Source: Enterobacteriaceae bacterium UBA5654 (GTDB lineage Bacteria > Pseudomonadota > Gammaproteobacteria > Enterobacterales > Enterobacteriaceae). From it: a stretch of DNA of 64,000 bases. The notes beneath the pieces were generated by a model, which saw only the letters and a program-made list of their open reading frames with translations, was not told where the DNA came from and did not search any database. The position numbers and the translations under genes were made by a program. This document shows positions 56,948 through 64,000 of the stretch, piece after piece. Positions within the stretch are counted from its first letter, which is position 1. Each line of letters begins with the position of its first letter. Location: NCBI GenBank assembly GCA_002421005.1, contig DIJC01000007.1, positions 15,221-79,220 on the forward strand, given 5' to 3'.

Positions 56948-58702
56948 TTATTTTGCGCTGTGCCCGGGTGAGTCATCGGCCCCATAGCGGACGCTAAAGC
57001 GCTGGCGTCTGCGATAGGCGTACACGTCCTCAACATGCCCGTGACGGATGCGCGTTTGTAGCTCGCGCCAATAGTCGGCACGGAACAGATCGGCGTGCAT
57101 TTCTTCAAACAGCGGCCCGATGCGCGGGTCGGCACACAGCCAGTGGCGAAACTCTTCCGGGAAAACGTCGCCCGGCGAGACGCTGTACCAGGGTTCTGCA
57201 CTCATTTCATCTTCCGGGTAGCGCGCTTTCGGGATGTCGCGGAAATTCACTTCCGTCATGTAGCAGATTTCATCGTAGTCGTAGAACACCACGCGCCCGT
57301 GGCGGGTGACGCCGAAGTTTTTAAACAGCATGTCGCCGGGGAAAATATTGGCGGCGGCAAGCTGGCGGATGGCGTTGCCATACTCTTCAATGGCGTCGCG
57401 CAGTTGCTGGCCGTCCACCTGCTCCAGCCAGATATTCAGCGGCACCATCCGACGCTCAATGTAAAGATGACGAATTGCGATTTGCTCGCCCAGATCGGTA
57501 ATTTTTTCCGGCGCTTCCTGCATTAAAAGCGTCATCAGCGCGGGAGAAATTTGTCGCTTCTCCAGCACGAAATTCTCGAACTCCTGGGTGTCGGCCATGC
57601 GACCGACGCGGTCATGCTCTTTCACCAGTTGGTAGCAGGCGCGAACATGCGCGGCGGACATCTCTTTTTGCGGTGCGAAGGTGTCTTTAATGATTTTGAA
57701 TACCCTGTCGAAGCCCGGCAGGGTGAACACCAGCATCACCATTCCCCGCACGCCCGGCGCTTCAATAAATTGCTCGTCGGTGCCGGTGCTGTAATCCAGA
57801 TATTCACGGTAGCTTTCCGTTTTTGCGTGTTTCTGGCAACCGATCGCCATGTAAAGTTCGGCGGTGGTTTTCCCCGGCAGGATCTCACGCAGCCACTCCA
57901 CCAGCGCGGCGGGCAGCGGTGCATAGACCATAAAATAAGAGCGGGCAAAGCCAAAAACGATGCTGGCCTCGGCGATACTGGTCAGGCAGGCGTCGACCAT
58001 CAGTTCGCCCGTATCGGTGCGATGGATGGGCAGCAGAAACGGCAGCGTTCCCACTGGCGTGACGAGTTTACCCACCAGCCACGCGGCTTTATTGCGGTAA
58101 AAAAGCTCGTTGGCAATATGCAGATGCGCCTGGCGTAACAGCTCTTCGCCAAAGGTTTCGCTCAGGTGCGCAATGATATAACGCACGTCGCGGGCGCTGT
58201 CCTGCCAGGGCAGGCGTAGCGGCAGATCGCTTAATAATTTGCTGAGCAGCGATTCCCAGCCGTGTTCCGGGTAAAAGGTTTTTGCCAGCGGGCGCGGGAT
58301 GGTGCGAAAACGGCGCTCCGGCTGGGAGCTAAATATAAAAAGCCGCTCAGGAGTTAATGAGCGGTGGTCAAATAACCGGCAATAGACGGAATTGAAAAAG
58401 CTTTCCGCTATCTCAAAGCGAGGGTAATCCGGTAACAGGCTGGTGTAGTGCTGTTTAACCCGCAGTAAAAAGTCCGCATCCGTACTTTTTCCGTCGGTGA
58501 TACAGCGCAGTTGCTCCACCACCAGACCCACATGATGATCGTAGAGATGGATGCGGTTTTTCATCGCCAGCTGAACAGCGTGCCAGTCGGCCTGTTCAAA
58601 ACGTTGCTGCGCGCCTGAAGTTACTTCCAGAAAGCGACCATACTGGGCGTCAAAGCCCTGTAAAATGGTTTGTGCAATCAGCAATTCCAGACCACGCGTC
58701 AT
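56948..58702 (-). CDS. aceK: Isocitrate dehydrogenase kinase/phosphatase
   Basis: AceK phosphorylates and dephosphorylates isocitrate dehydrogenase, which sets the split between the TCA cycle and the glyoxylate shunt. The 584-residue protein has the regulatory domain (N-terminal half) and a kinase-like domain with AACK-type motifs such as FKIIKDTFAPQKEM with its lysine, the catalytic region DMLFKNFGVTRHGRVVFYDY (DMLFKN, FYDYDE) and EEFRHWLCADPRIG near the end. It is the last gene of aceBAK and is separated from aceA by a stable hairpin. Confidence 0.97.
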   Translation of the reverse strand: MTRGLELLIAQTILQGFDAQYGRFLEVTSGAQQRFEQADWHAVQLAMKNRIHLYDHHVGLVVEQLRCITDGKSTDADFLLRVKQHYTSLLPDYPRFEIAESFFNSVYCRLFDHRSLTPERLFIFSSQPERRFRTIPRPLAKTFYPEHGWESLLSKLLSDLPLRLPWQDSARDVRYIIAHLSETFGEELLRQAHLHIANELFYRNKAAWLVGKLVTPVGTLPFLLPIHRTDTGELMVDACLTSIAEASIVFGFARSYFMVYAPLPAALVEWLREILPGKTTAELYMAIGCQKHAKTESYREYLDYSTGTDEQFIEAPGVRGMVMLVFTLPGFDRVFKIIKDTFAPQKEMSAAHVRACYQLVKEHDRVGRMADTQEFENFVLEKRQISPALMTLLMQEAPEKITDLGEQIAIRHLYIERRMVPLNIWLEQVDGQQLRDAIEEYGNAIRQLAAANIFPGDMLFKNFGVTRHGRVVFYDYDEICYMTEVNFRDIPKARYPEDEMSAEPWYSVSPGDVFPEEFRHWLCADPRIGPLFEEMHADLFRADYWRELQTRIRHGHVEDVYAYRRRQRFSVRYGADDSPGHSAK

Positions 58703-58718
58703 CGCCGCTCCTTACATT

Positions 58719-58742
58719 GACCCTCTCCGGCTGGAGAGGGTC
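58719..58742. repeat. Hairpin between aceA and aceK
   Basis: GACCCTCTCC (58719-58728) and GGAGAGGGTC (58733-58742) form a perfect 10-bp stem with a GGCT loop. It resembles part of the malE-malF repeat. In E. coli REP sequences at the same junction reduce aceK expression; this hairpin may serve the same purpose. Confidence 0.75.
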
Positions 58743-58750
58743 GGCCGTCA

Positions 58751-60055
58751 TCAGAACTGCGATTCTTCCGTGGAACCGGTCAGCGCGGTCACGGATGAGG
58801 CTCCGCCCTGAATGATGGTCGTCACTTTGTCGAAGTAGCCGGTCCCGACTTCCTGTTGATGGGAAACAAATGTGTAGCCCTGCGGCGCAGAGGCAAATTC
58901 CGGCTGCTGTACTTTCTCGACGTAGTGCTTCATGCCTTCACCCTGGGCATAGGCGTGCGCCAGGTCAAACATGTTGAACCACATGCTGTGAATGCCCGCC
59001 AGGGTAATAAACTGGTACTTATAGCCCATGTCGGAAAGCTGCTGCTGGAAGCTGGCAATGGTTTTATCGTCCAGGTTTTTCTGCCAGTTGAACGACGGTG
59101 AGCAGTTGTAGGCCAGCAGTTTGCCGGGAAATTTAGCGTGAATGGCATCGGCAAAGCGGCGGGCCAGTTCGAGGTCCGGGGTCGAGGTTTCACACCACAC
59201 CAGGTCGGCATACGGGGCGTAAGCCAGACCCCGGCTGATCGCCTGTTCAATGCCCGCACGGGTACGGTAAAAGCCTTCGCTGGTCCGCTCGCCAGTGATG
59301 AATTCACTGTCGTAAGCATCGCAGTCGGAGGTAATCAGATCCGCGGCGTCTGCATCAGTACGCGCAATCAGCACCGTCGGCACGCCCATCACGTCCGCCG
59401 CCAGACGCGCGGCCACCAGTTTTTGAATGGCTTCCTGGGTGGGCACCAGCACCTTGCCGCCCATATGACCACACTTTTTCACCGACGCGAGCTGATCTTC
59501 AAAGTGTACCGCCGCTGCACCGGCAGTAATCATCGATTTCATCAGTTCAAACGCGTTCAGTACGCCGCCGAATCCCGCCTCTGCATCGGCAACGATCGGC
59601 AGGAAGTAATCAACGTGACGCGGATCGTTCGGCTCAATGCCGGATGACCACTGGATCTGATCCGCGCGGCGGAAAGTATTGTTGATCCGATCCACCACCG
59701 CTGGCACCGAATTCGCCGGGTACAAGGATTGATCCGGGTACATGCTGGCGGCGAGGTTCGCATCCGCCGCCACCTGCCAGCCGGACAGGTAAATCGCCTC
59801 AATCCCCGCTTTCGCCTGCTGTAACGCCTGACCGCCGGTCAGCGCGCCGAGGCTGTTGATATAGCCTTTTTTTGCTTCGCCGTGCAGCAAACGCCACATT
59901 TTCGCTGCGCCAAGCTGTGCCAGCGTGCATTCCGGGTTGACCGAGCCGCGCAATTTCACCACCTCTTCCGCGCTGTACGGACGACGGATGCCTTCCCAGC
60001 GCGCCTGGGTCCACTCTTTTTGTAATTCTTCTGTTTGTTGGGTACGAGTTTTCAT
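58751..60055 (-). CDS. aceA: Isocitrate lyase
   Basis: AceA splits isocitrate to succinate and glyoxylate in the glyoxylate shunt, so acetate and fatty acids can be used for growth. The 434-residue protein has the signature loop KKCGHMGGK with catalytic Cys195, the metal-binding segment VADAEAGFGG near residue 155 and NCSPSFNW near 313. The start at 60055 (MKTRTQQTEE) is chosen; the ATG at 60070 is not preceded by a good ribosome-binding site, whereas GGAGCATCTGCAC suits 60055. It lies 29 bp after aceB. Confidence 0.98.
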   Translation of the reverse strand: MKTRTQQTEELQKEWTQARWEGIRRPYSAEEVVKLRGSVNPECTLAQLGAAKMWRLLHGEAKKGYINSLGALTGGQALQQAKAGIEAIYLSGWQVAADANLAASMYPDQSLYPANSVPAVVDRINNTFRRADQIQWSSGIEPNDPRHVDYFLPIVADAEAGFGGVLNAFELMKSMITAGAAAVHFEDQLASVKKCGHMGGKVLVPTQEAIQKLVAARLAADVMGVPTVLIARTDADAADLITSDCDAYDSEFITGERTSEGFYRTRAGIEQAISRGLAYAPYADLVWCETSTPDLELARRFADAIHAKFPGKLLAYNCSPSFNWQKNLDDKTIASFQQQLSDMGYKYQFITLAGIHSMWFNMFDLAHAYAQGEGMKHYVEKVQQPEFASAPQGYTFVSHQQEVGTGYFDKVTTIIQGGASSVTALTGSTEESQF

Positions 60056-60084
60056 GTGCAGATGCTCCATAGGTAAGCGGTGAG

Positions 60085-61686
60085 TTAAGCCAGCAGCCGG
60101 TAGCCGGGCAGCGTTAAGAAATCGATCAGGTCGTCGGAGGTAGTGATTTGTTCCATCAGGCGCGCGGCGTCATCAAAGCGCCCGCTGCTGAAACGGTGCT
60201 CGCCCAGCTCTTCCTGGATCACCTGCATCTCTTCAGCCAGCATCTGGCGGAACAGGGATTTAGTGACCGGTTTGCCGTTGCTCAGCGTTTTTTGATGGTG
60301 GATCCACTGCCAGATTGAGGTGCGCGAGATTTCGGCGGTGGCAGCGTCTTCCATCAGACCGTAAATCGGCACGCAGCCGTTACCGGAGATCCACGCTTCG
60401 ATGTATTGCACCGCGACGCGAATATTGGCGCGCATTCCTGCTTCAGTACGTTCACCGTCGCAGGGGGCCAGTAACTGTTCTGCGGTGATGGGTGCATCCT
60501 CTTCGCGGCTGACGGATAACTGATTTTTGTTATCGCCCAGCACTTCATTGAAGACATCCATCGCGGTATCGGCGAGGCCGGGGTGCGCGACCCAGGTGCC
60601 GTCGTGACCGTTATGGGCTTCCAGGGCTTTGTCCGCTTTCACTTTAGTCAGCACCTGATTGTTGCGCCCGGCGTCTTTGCTGGGGATAAATGCCGCCATG
60701 CCGCCCATCGCAAACGCGCCGCGCTTGTGGCAGGTTTTGATCAGCAAACGCGAGTAGGCGCTCAGGAAGGGTTTATCCATCGTGACCACCTGGCGATCGG
60801 GCAGCACGCGATCGGGGTGGTTCTTCAACGTTTTGATGTAGCTGAAGATATAGTCCCAGCGTCCACAGTTCAGGCCAACGATGTGATCGCGCAGCGCGTG
60901 CAGGATCTCGTCCATCTGAAATACAGCGGGCAGGGTTTCGATCAGCAATGTCGCCTTAATGGTACCGCGCGGCAGATCAAAGCGATCTTCTGTGTAGCTG
61001 AAGACCTCGCTCCACCAGGCCGCTTCCTGCCACGCCTGAGTTTTCGGCAGGTAGAAGTAGGGACCGCTACCCTTTTCCAACAGGGCTTTGTAGTTGTGGA
61101 AGAAATAAAGGGCAAAATCAAACAGGCTGCCGGGGATGGCTTCGCCGCGCCAGGTGACGTGTTTTTCCGGCAGATGCAGACCACGCACGCGACAAATCAG
61201 CACCGCCGGATTGGGCTTGAGCTGATAAATTTTCCCCGTCTCGCTGGTATGGCTGATGGTGCCGTTGACGGCATCGCACAGGTTAATTTGCCCGTCGATG
61301 ACTTTGTTCCAGTCCGGGGCCAGCGAGTCTTCAAAGTCAGCCATAAAGACTTTGACGTTAGCGTTCAGCGCGTTAATCACCATTTTGCGCTCAACGGGGC
61401 CAGTGATTTCTACCCGGCGATCCTGTAAATCATCAGGAATACCGCGAATCTTCCAGTCACTTTCACGAATGGAAGCAGTTTCCGAAATGAAACCTGGCAG
61501 CCTGCCGTTATCAATATCCTGCTGCTGCTGGATGCGCGCGGCCAGTAGCCTGTTACGCTTCGGCGTAAAACGCGCCACCAGTTCAGTCAGGAATGCGACG
61601 GCTTCAGGAGTAAGAATGAGTTTTTCCTGCTCCCCGTACGGCTGCTTAAAGGCGAGTTCATCGGCGGTGGCTGCCTGTTGTGTCAT
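60085..61686 (-). CDS. aceB: Malate synthase A
   Basis: AceB condenses glyoxylate with acetyl-CoA to malate, the second step of the glyoxylate shunt. The 533-residue protein is the shorter (A-type) isoform with the TIM barrel beginning near residue 100. Characteristic segments are KVFMADFEDSLAPDWN, LIETLPAVFQMDEILH (metal-binding Glu/Asp), GLNCGRWDYIFSYIK, and GAFAMGGMAAFIPSK. It is the first gene of aceBAK. The promoter carries the IclR region. Confidence 0.98.
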   Translation of the reverse strand: MTQQAATADELAFKQPYGEQEKLILTPEAVAFLTELVARFTPKRNRLLAARIQQQQDIDNGRLPGFISETASIRESDWKIRGIPDDLQDRRVEITGPVERKMVINALNANVKVFMADFEDSLAPDWNKVIDGQINLCDAVNGTISHTSETGKIYQLKPNPAVLICRVRGLHLPEKHVTWRGEAIPGSLFDFALYFFHNYKALLEKGSGPYFYLPKTQAWQEAAWWSEVFSYTEDRFDLPRGTIKATLLIETLPAVFQMDEILHALRDHIVGLNCGRWDYIFSYIKTLKNHPDRVLPDRQVVTMDKPFLSAYSRLLIKTCHKRGAFAMGGMAAFIPSKDAGRNNQVLTKVKADKALEAHNGHDGTWVAHPGLADTAMDVFNEVLGDNKNQLSVSREEDAPITAEQLLAPCDGERTEAGMRANIRVAVQYIEAWISGNGCVPIYGLMEDAATAEISRTSIWQWIHHQKTLSNGKPVTKSLFRQMLAEEMQVIQEELGEHRFSSGRFDDAARLMEQITTSDDLIDFLTLPGYRLLA

Positions 61687-61773
61687 TGCGCTGCTCCTCG
61701 TTAATGATCCGGGATCGTCTCCAGCGTGAACGAAGGATCGTTATCGTATTTTCGTTCAGCACAAATAAGACTA

Positions 61774-61822
61774 CTCAATTAAATTACAAAATCAAAAACT
61801 ATTTCCATTTTTAATTTAATTA
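61774..61822. promoter_or_regulatory. IclR-binding region upstream of aceB
   Basis: The AT-rich block matches the E. coli aceB operator region in layout: on the minus strand it includes AAATGGAAATAGTTTTTGAT, with the TGGAAAT half of the IclR consensus. It lies about 90-135 bp upstream of the aceB start. IHF sites are expected nearby from E. coli but were not assigned. Confidence 0.6.
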
Positions 61823-61888
61823 TCATTTAACATATTGATAACTTTATGAATAAATTTTTTACAGCTCGTGAAGTGGTTTTCGGAAATG

Positions 61889-61910
61889 AAAAAGGCACCC
61901 GAAGGTGCCT
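61889..61910 (-). terminator. Intrinsic terminator of metA
   Basis: AGGCACC (61893-61899) pairs with GGTGCCT (61904-61910) around CGAA. On the minus strand it is followed by TTTTTCATTTCC. It lies 45 bp after the metA stop codon. Confidence 0.88.
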
Positions 61911-61954
61911 GAAATGAGGTGCTGAAACGCTTTAGGCGCGTAGCTTATGAAGGA

Positions 61955-62884
61955 TTAATCCAGCGTTGGATTCATATGACGCAGATCGTATGGCGTGATC
62001 TGGTAAACGTAATAGTTGAGCCAGTTGGTGAACAGCAAATTGCCGTGGCTTCGCCAGGTGGCACGCGGCGTGTTCTGCGGATCGTTTTTAGGGAAGTAGT
62101 TATACGGCACGTCCGGGTTAAGCCCGGCCTCAACGTCGCGGAAATACTCTCCGGCGAGGGTATTGGCATCGTATTCAGGATGTCCGGTGACGAACGCAAT
62201 ACGCTTATCTTTGCTGGCAAAGAGATAGGCGTCGCCCGCGTCCGTTTCAGCAAGGATTTCCAGGTCGGTATAGTCACGGATCAGCGCAGCCGGAAAGTCA
62301 GCAAAGCGTGAGTGCGGAGCCAGGAACGTATCGTCAAAACCGCGCGTCAGTAGCGCATGAGGGTGTAAAATATGATGTTCGTAGACGCCGGAAAGTTTGT
62401 GAGTGCGGGTTTGTTTGGGGATACCGTAGAGAATATTGAGCGCGGCCTGTACCGCCCAACAGACAAACAGCGTTGAGGTCACGTGATCTTTAGCCCACTC
62501 CAGCACTTGCTTGATCTGCGGCCAGTAAGCCACATCATTGAACTCTACCAGACCCAGCGGCGCACCGGTCACAATCAGGCCGTCAAAGTTTTCATCGTAG
62601 ATTTCATCAAAGTTACAGTAGAAGTTATTCAGATGCTCGGCTGGCGTGTTACGGGATTCGCGCGCGTCAATACGCAACAGTTTGATATCCACCTGCAACG
62701 GTGAATTCGACAGCAAGCGGAGAAACTGGTTTTCCGTTTCGATTTTCTTGGGCATAAGGTTAAGAATGAGCACCTTTAGCGGACGAATTTCCTGGCCCGT
62801 AGCGCGCGAGGCCGTCATTACAAAGACGTTCTCTTCACGCAAGAAATTGACGGCTGGCAGCTCGTCCTGCACCCGAATCGGCAT
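61955..62884 (-). CDS. metA: Homoserine O-succinyltransferase
   Basis: MetA transfers succinyl from succinyl-CoA to homoserine, the first committed step of methionine synthesis, and is known to be heat-labile. The 309-residue protein has the catalytic Cys142 in FVCWAVQAAL, the His/Glu pair in FVTGHPEYD near residues 235-237, and TGAPLGLVEFNDVAYW near residue 106. Length equals E. coli MetA. Four tandem MetJ boxes precede it. Confidence 0.98.
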   Translation of the reverse strand: MPIRVQDELPAVNFLREENVFVMTASRATGQEIRPLKVLILNLMPKKIETENQFLRLLSNSPLQVDIKLLRIDARESRNTPAEHLNNFYCNFDEIYDENFDGLIVTGAPLGLVEFNDVAYWPQIKQVLEWAKDHVTSTLFVCWAVQAALNILYGIPKQTRTHKLSGVYEHHILHPHALLTRGFDDTFLAPHSRFADFPAALIRDYTDLEILAETDAGDAYLFASKDKRIAFVTGHPEYDANTLAGEYFRDVEAGLNPDVPYNYFPKNDPQNTPRATWRSHGNLLFTNWLNYYVYQITPYDLRHMNPTLD

Positions 62885-62902
62885 AACTTATATCCTCACT
62901 GC

Positions 62903-62934
62903 ATACGTTTAAACGTTTAGACATCCAGACAGCT
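62903..62934. promoter_or_regulatory. Four tandem MetJ boxes upstream of metA
   Basis: Four consecutive 8-bp units, ATACGTTT, AAACGTTT, AGACATCC and AGACAGCT, each resemble the met box AGACGTCT. The central two are closest. They lie 19-50 bp upstream of metA, where E. coli MetJ with S-adenosylmethionine represses. Confidence 0.85.
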
Positions 62935-63039
62935 GACAATACCCAGGAATAACGGTAATGTCGAGTCTGGAGGCCTAAGGTGAGAAAGTTTCAAGGCAAT
63001 GTCTACGTTAGAATATAAGCATCACAAAAAGGAGAGAAT

Positions 63040-63489
63040 ATGGTTATTAGCATCCGCCGATCCCGGCACGATGAGGCTGACAGGCTGGCGGAGATCTGGT
63101 GCCGTTCGGTCGACGCTACGCATGATTTTTTGACCATGGCTTATCGTCAGGAACTGGAAGAGCTGGTACGTGCTTTTTTACCGGAAGCTCCGCTGTGGGT
63201 CGCTACGACGGCACAGGATACGCCGGTAGCGTTTATGCTGCTGACGGGGGATCATATGGATGCGCTGTTTGTCGATCCTGATTTTCGTGGGAAGGGCGTG
63301 GGACGACTGCTGGTGGAACATGCGCTGACGCTTGCCCCTGAGCTGACCACAAATGTTAACGAGCAAAATTTGCAGGCGGTAGCGTTTTATACACAGATGG
63401 GATTTACGGTAACGGGCCGTTCAGAGAAAGATGATTTGGGCCGGCCTTATCCTTTACTGAATTTGCGACATATTGCGAAGCAGGTATAA
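63040..63489 (+). CDS. yjaB: GNAT-family N-acetyltransferase YjaB
   Basis: YjaB is a GNAT-type acetyltransferase of unknown acceptor. The 149-residue protein has VISIRRSRHDEADRLAEIWC at the start and the acetyl-CoA-binding motif A MDALFVDPDFRGKGVGRLLV near residue 68-87 (R/QxxGxG/A). It then has NVNEQNLQAVAFYTQMGF, motif B. It matches E. coli YjaB (147 residues) in order and length. AAAGGAGAGAAT precedes the start. Confidence 0.95.
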   Translation: MVISIRRSRHDEADRLAEIWCRSVDATHDFLTMAYRQELEELVRAFLPEAPLWVATTAQDTPVAFMLLTGDHMDALFVDPDFRGKGVGRLLVEHALTLAPELTTNVNEQNLQAVAFYTQMGFTVTGRSEKDDLGRPYPLLNLRHIAKQV

Positions 63490-63491
63490 CT

Positions 63492-63875
63492 TTATTGCTG
63501 ATTCAGCATGGCCATTACGGCGCTATCGCTGAGTACCGCTGACTGCGCGTGTACCTGAAGTTTCCGGTACTTCATTGCTGTTGCGCCAGCAACAACTTCC
63601 TGAAGGACGCGCTCCTCTACCTGTGATAAGCCCCCTTCGTTCATTTCGAGGGCGCTGACCACGATGTTGTAGCGCTTTGCTGGTAGCCATGCGCTTAATC
63701 CTGAACGTGGATAAAGTTGCAGGATGAGATCGCGTAATATTTTTTCTGCCGTTAAGAAATTGGCAATCAGAAGGCGTTGATTACTGAAGGTTCCCTGACC
63801 GACAACTTCCTGCTGGCGGGCGATATCGCGAAGCGTTATCCGATCGCGACGGATTTGAATATAAAGCACCGTCAT
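63492..63875 (-). CDS. yjaA: Stress-induced protein YjaA
   Basis: YjaA is a 127-residue soluble protein; in E. coli it is linked to acid, peroxide and biofilm-stress induction, but its mechanism is unknown. It reads MTVLYIQIRRDRITLRDIAR, with a YIQIRR strand, and ends EVVAGATAMKYRKLQVHAQS, then AVLSDSAVMAMLNQQ. A longer frame to 63908 was rejected because it does not fit the conserved start. The gene is next to the 5S rRNA gene, as in E. coli, and convergent with yjaB with 2 bp between stops. Confidence 0.94.
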   Translation of the reverse strand: MTVLYIQIRRDRITLRDIARQQEVVGQGTFSNQRLLIANFLTAEKILRDLILQLYPRSGLSAWLPAKRYNIVVSALEMNEGGLSQVEERVLQEVVAGATAMKYRKLQVHAQSAVLSDSAVMAMLNQQ

Positions 63876-63906
63876 GAAAGCGCCTTCCATTATGTTGATA
63901 CAATGC

Positions 63907-63932
63907 AAAAAGCCCGTCCTTGCGGGCGGGGT
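63907..63932 (-). terminator. Terminator of the rRNA operon
   Basis: On the minus strand GCCCGCAAGGACGGGC forms a 5-bp GC stem and is followed by TTTTTGC. It lies about 15 bp beyond the 3' end of the 5S gene and before yjaA. Confidence 0.85.
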
Positions 63933-63945
63933 TCTTCTTTTTCTG

Positions 63946-64000
63946 ATTCCTGGCAGTTCCCTACTCTCGCATTGGGGGACCCCACACCACCCTCGGCGCT
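63946..64000 (-). rRNA. rrf: 5S ribosomal RNA, partial (3' end only)
   Basis: On the minus strand the last 55 bases of the window read as a 5S 3' end: AGCGCCGAGGGTGGTGTGGG, then the loop with AATGCGAGAGTAGGGAACTG and the closing GCCAGG that pairs with the unseen 5' end. It differs from E. coli at several helix positions. The rest of the gene and the 16S-23S genes are beyond the window. The context (yjaA, yjaB, metA next) makes it the rrnE-type operon. Confidence 0.93.

Noticed and set aside
63946..64000. Attempt to define a full 5S gene or place a tRNA near the right edge
   Set aside because: Only the 3' 55 bases of 5S rRNA are inside the window. No tRNA fold is seen in the last 2 kb.

Overview
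This window is chromosomal DNA from an enteric gammaproteobacterium (Enterobacteriaceae; my best guess is Enterobacter/Kosakonia-like rather than Escherichia). Nearly every gene has a close E. coli or Salmonella counterpart, and the order follows the E. coli rrnE to ghxP map segment in reverse. A full ERIC element and a decayed one support the family. No CRISPR array, prophage, insertion sequence or tRNA gene was seen.

Layout, left to right. 1-5.5 kb: ghxP (partial, PurR-type operators), a GST gene, the divergent soxR/soxS pair, pdeC, an 850-bp gene-poor AT-rich stretch and yjcB. 5.5-9.2 kb: ssb/uvrA divergent around one LexA box. 9.3-13 kb: an unrecognised lipoprotein gene with a partner, then yjbR, yjbQ, aphA and tyrB. 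13.2-18.4 kb: alr, dnaB, qorA, pspG (sigma-54 promoter) and dusA. 18.6-19.3 kb: a toxin-antitoxin module. 19.5-25.8 kb: zur, yjbJ, lexA, dgkA, plsB, ubiA and ubiC. 26-33.7 kb: the divergent maltose regulon malK-lamB-malM and malE-malF-malG. 33.8-38.1 kb: psiE and the exopolysaccharide operon yjbEFGH. 38.4-41.9 kb: pgi and lysC.

41.9-48.2 kb is the main accessory region, lying between lysC and yjbD, which I recall as adjacent in E. coli K-12. It holds a hexapeptide acetyltransferase bracketed by a duplicated lysC 3' end, a PanS-like transporter, and a four-gene operon (EIIC-like permease with an unfamiliar N-terminal domain, TIM-barrel enzyme, HAD phosphatase, DeoR regulator). 48.3-64 kb: yjbD, rluF, a second toxin-antitoxin module where E. 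coli has pepE, the yjbB phosphate transporter, metH, iclR, aceK-aceA-aceB, metA, yjaB, yjaA and the 3' end of a 5S rRNA gene.

The most notable observations are these. The lysC leader carries an ERIC element, and I can find no lysine riboswitch there. The lysC 3' end is duplicated 869 bp downstream, around the acetyltransferase gene. The orphan EIIC-like operon has no visible EIIA or EIIB and has a candidate DeoR operator over its promoter. dinF is absent behind lexA. Two toxin-antitoxin modules occupy intervals that hold other genes in E. coli. Comparisons with E. coli gene order and sequence are from memory, not from a search.
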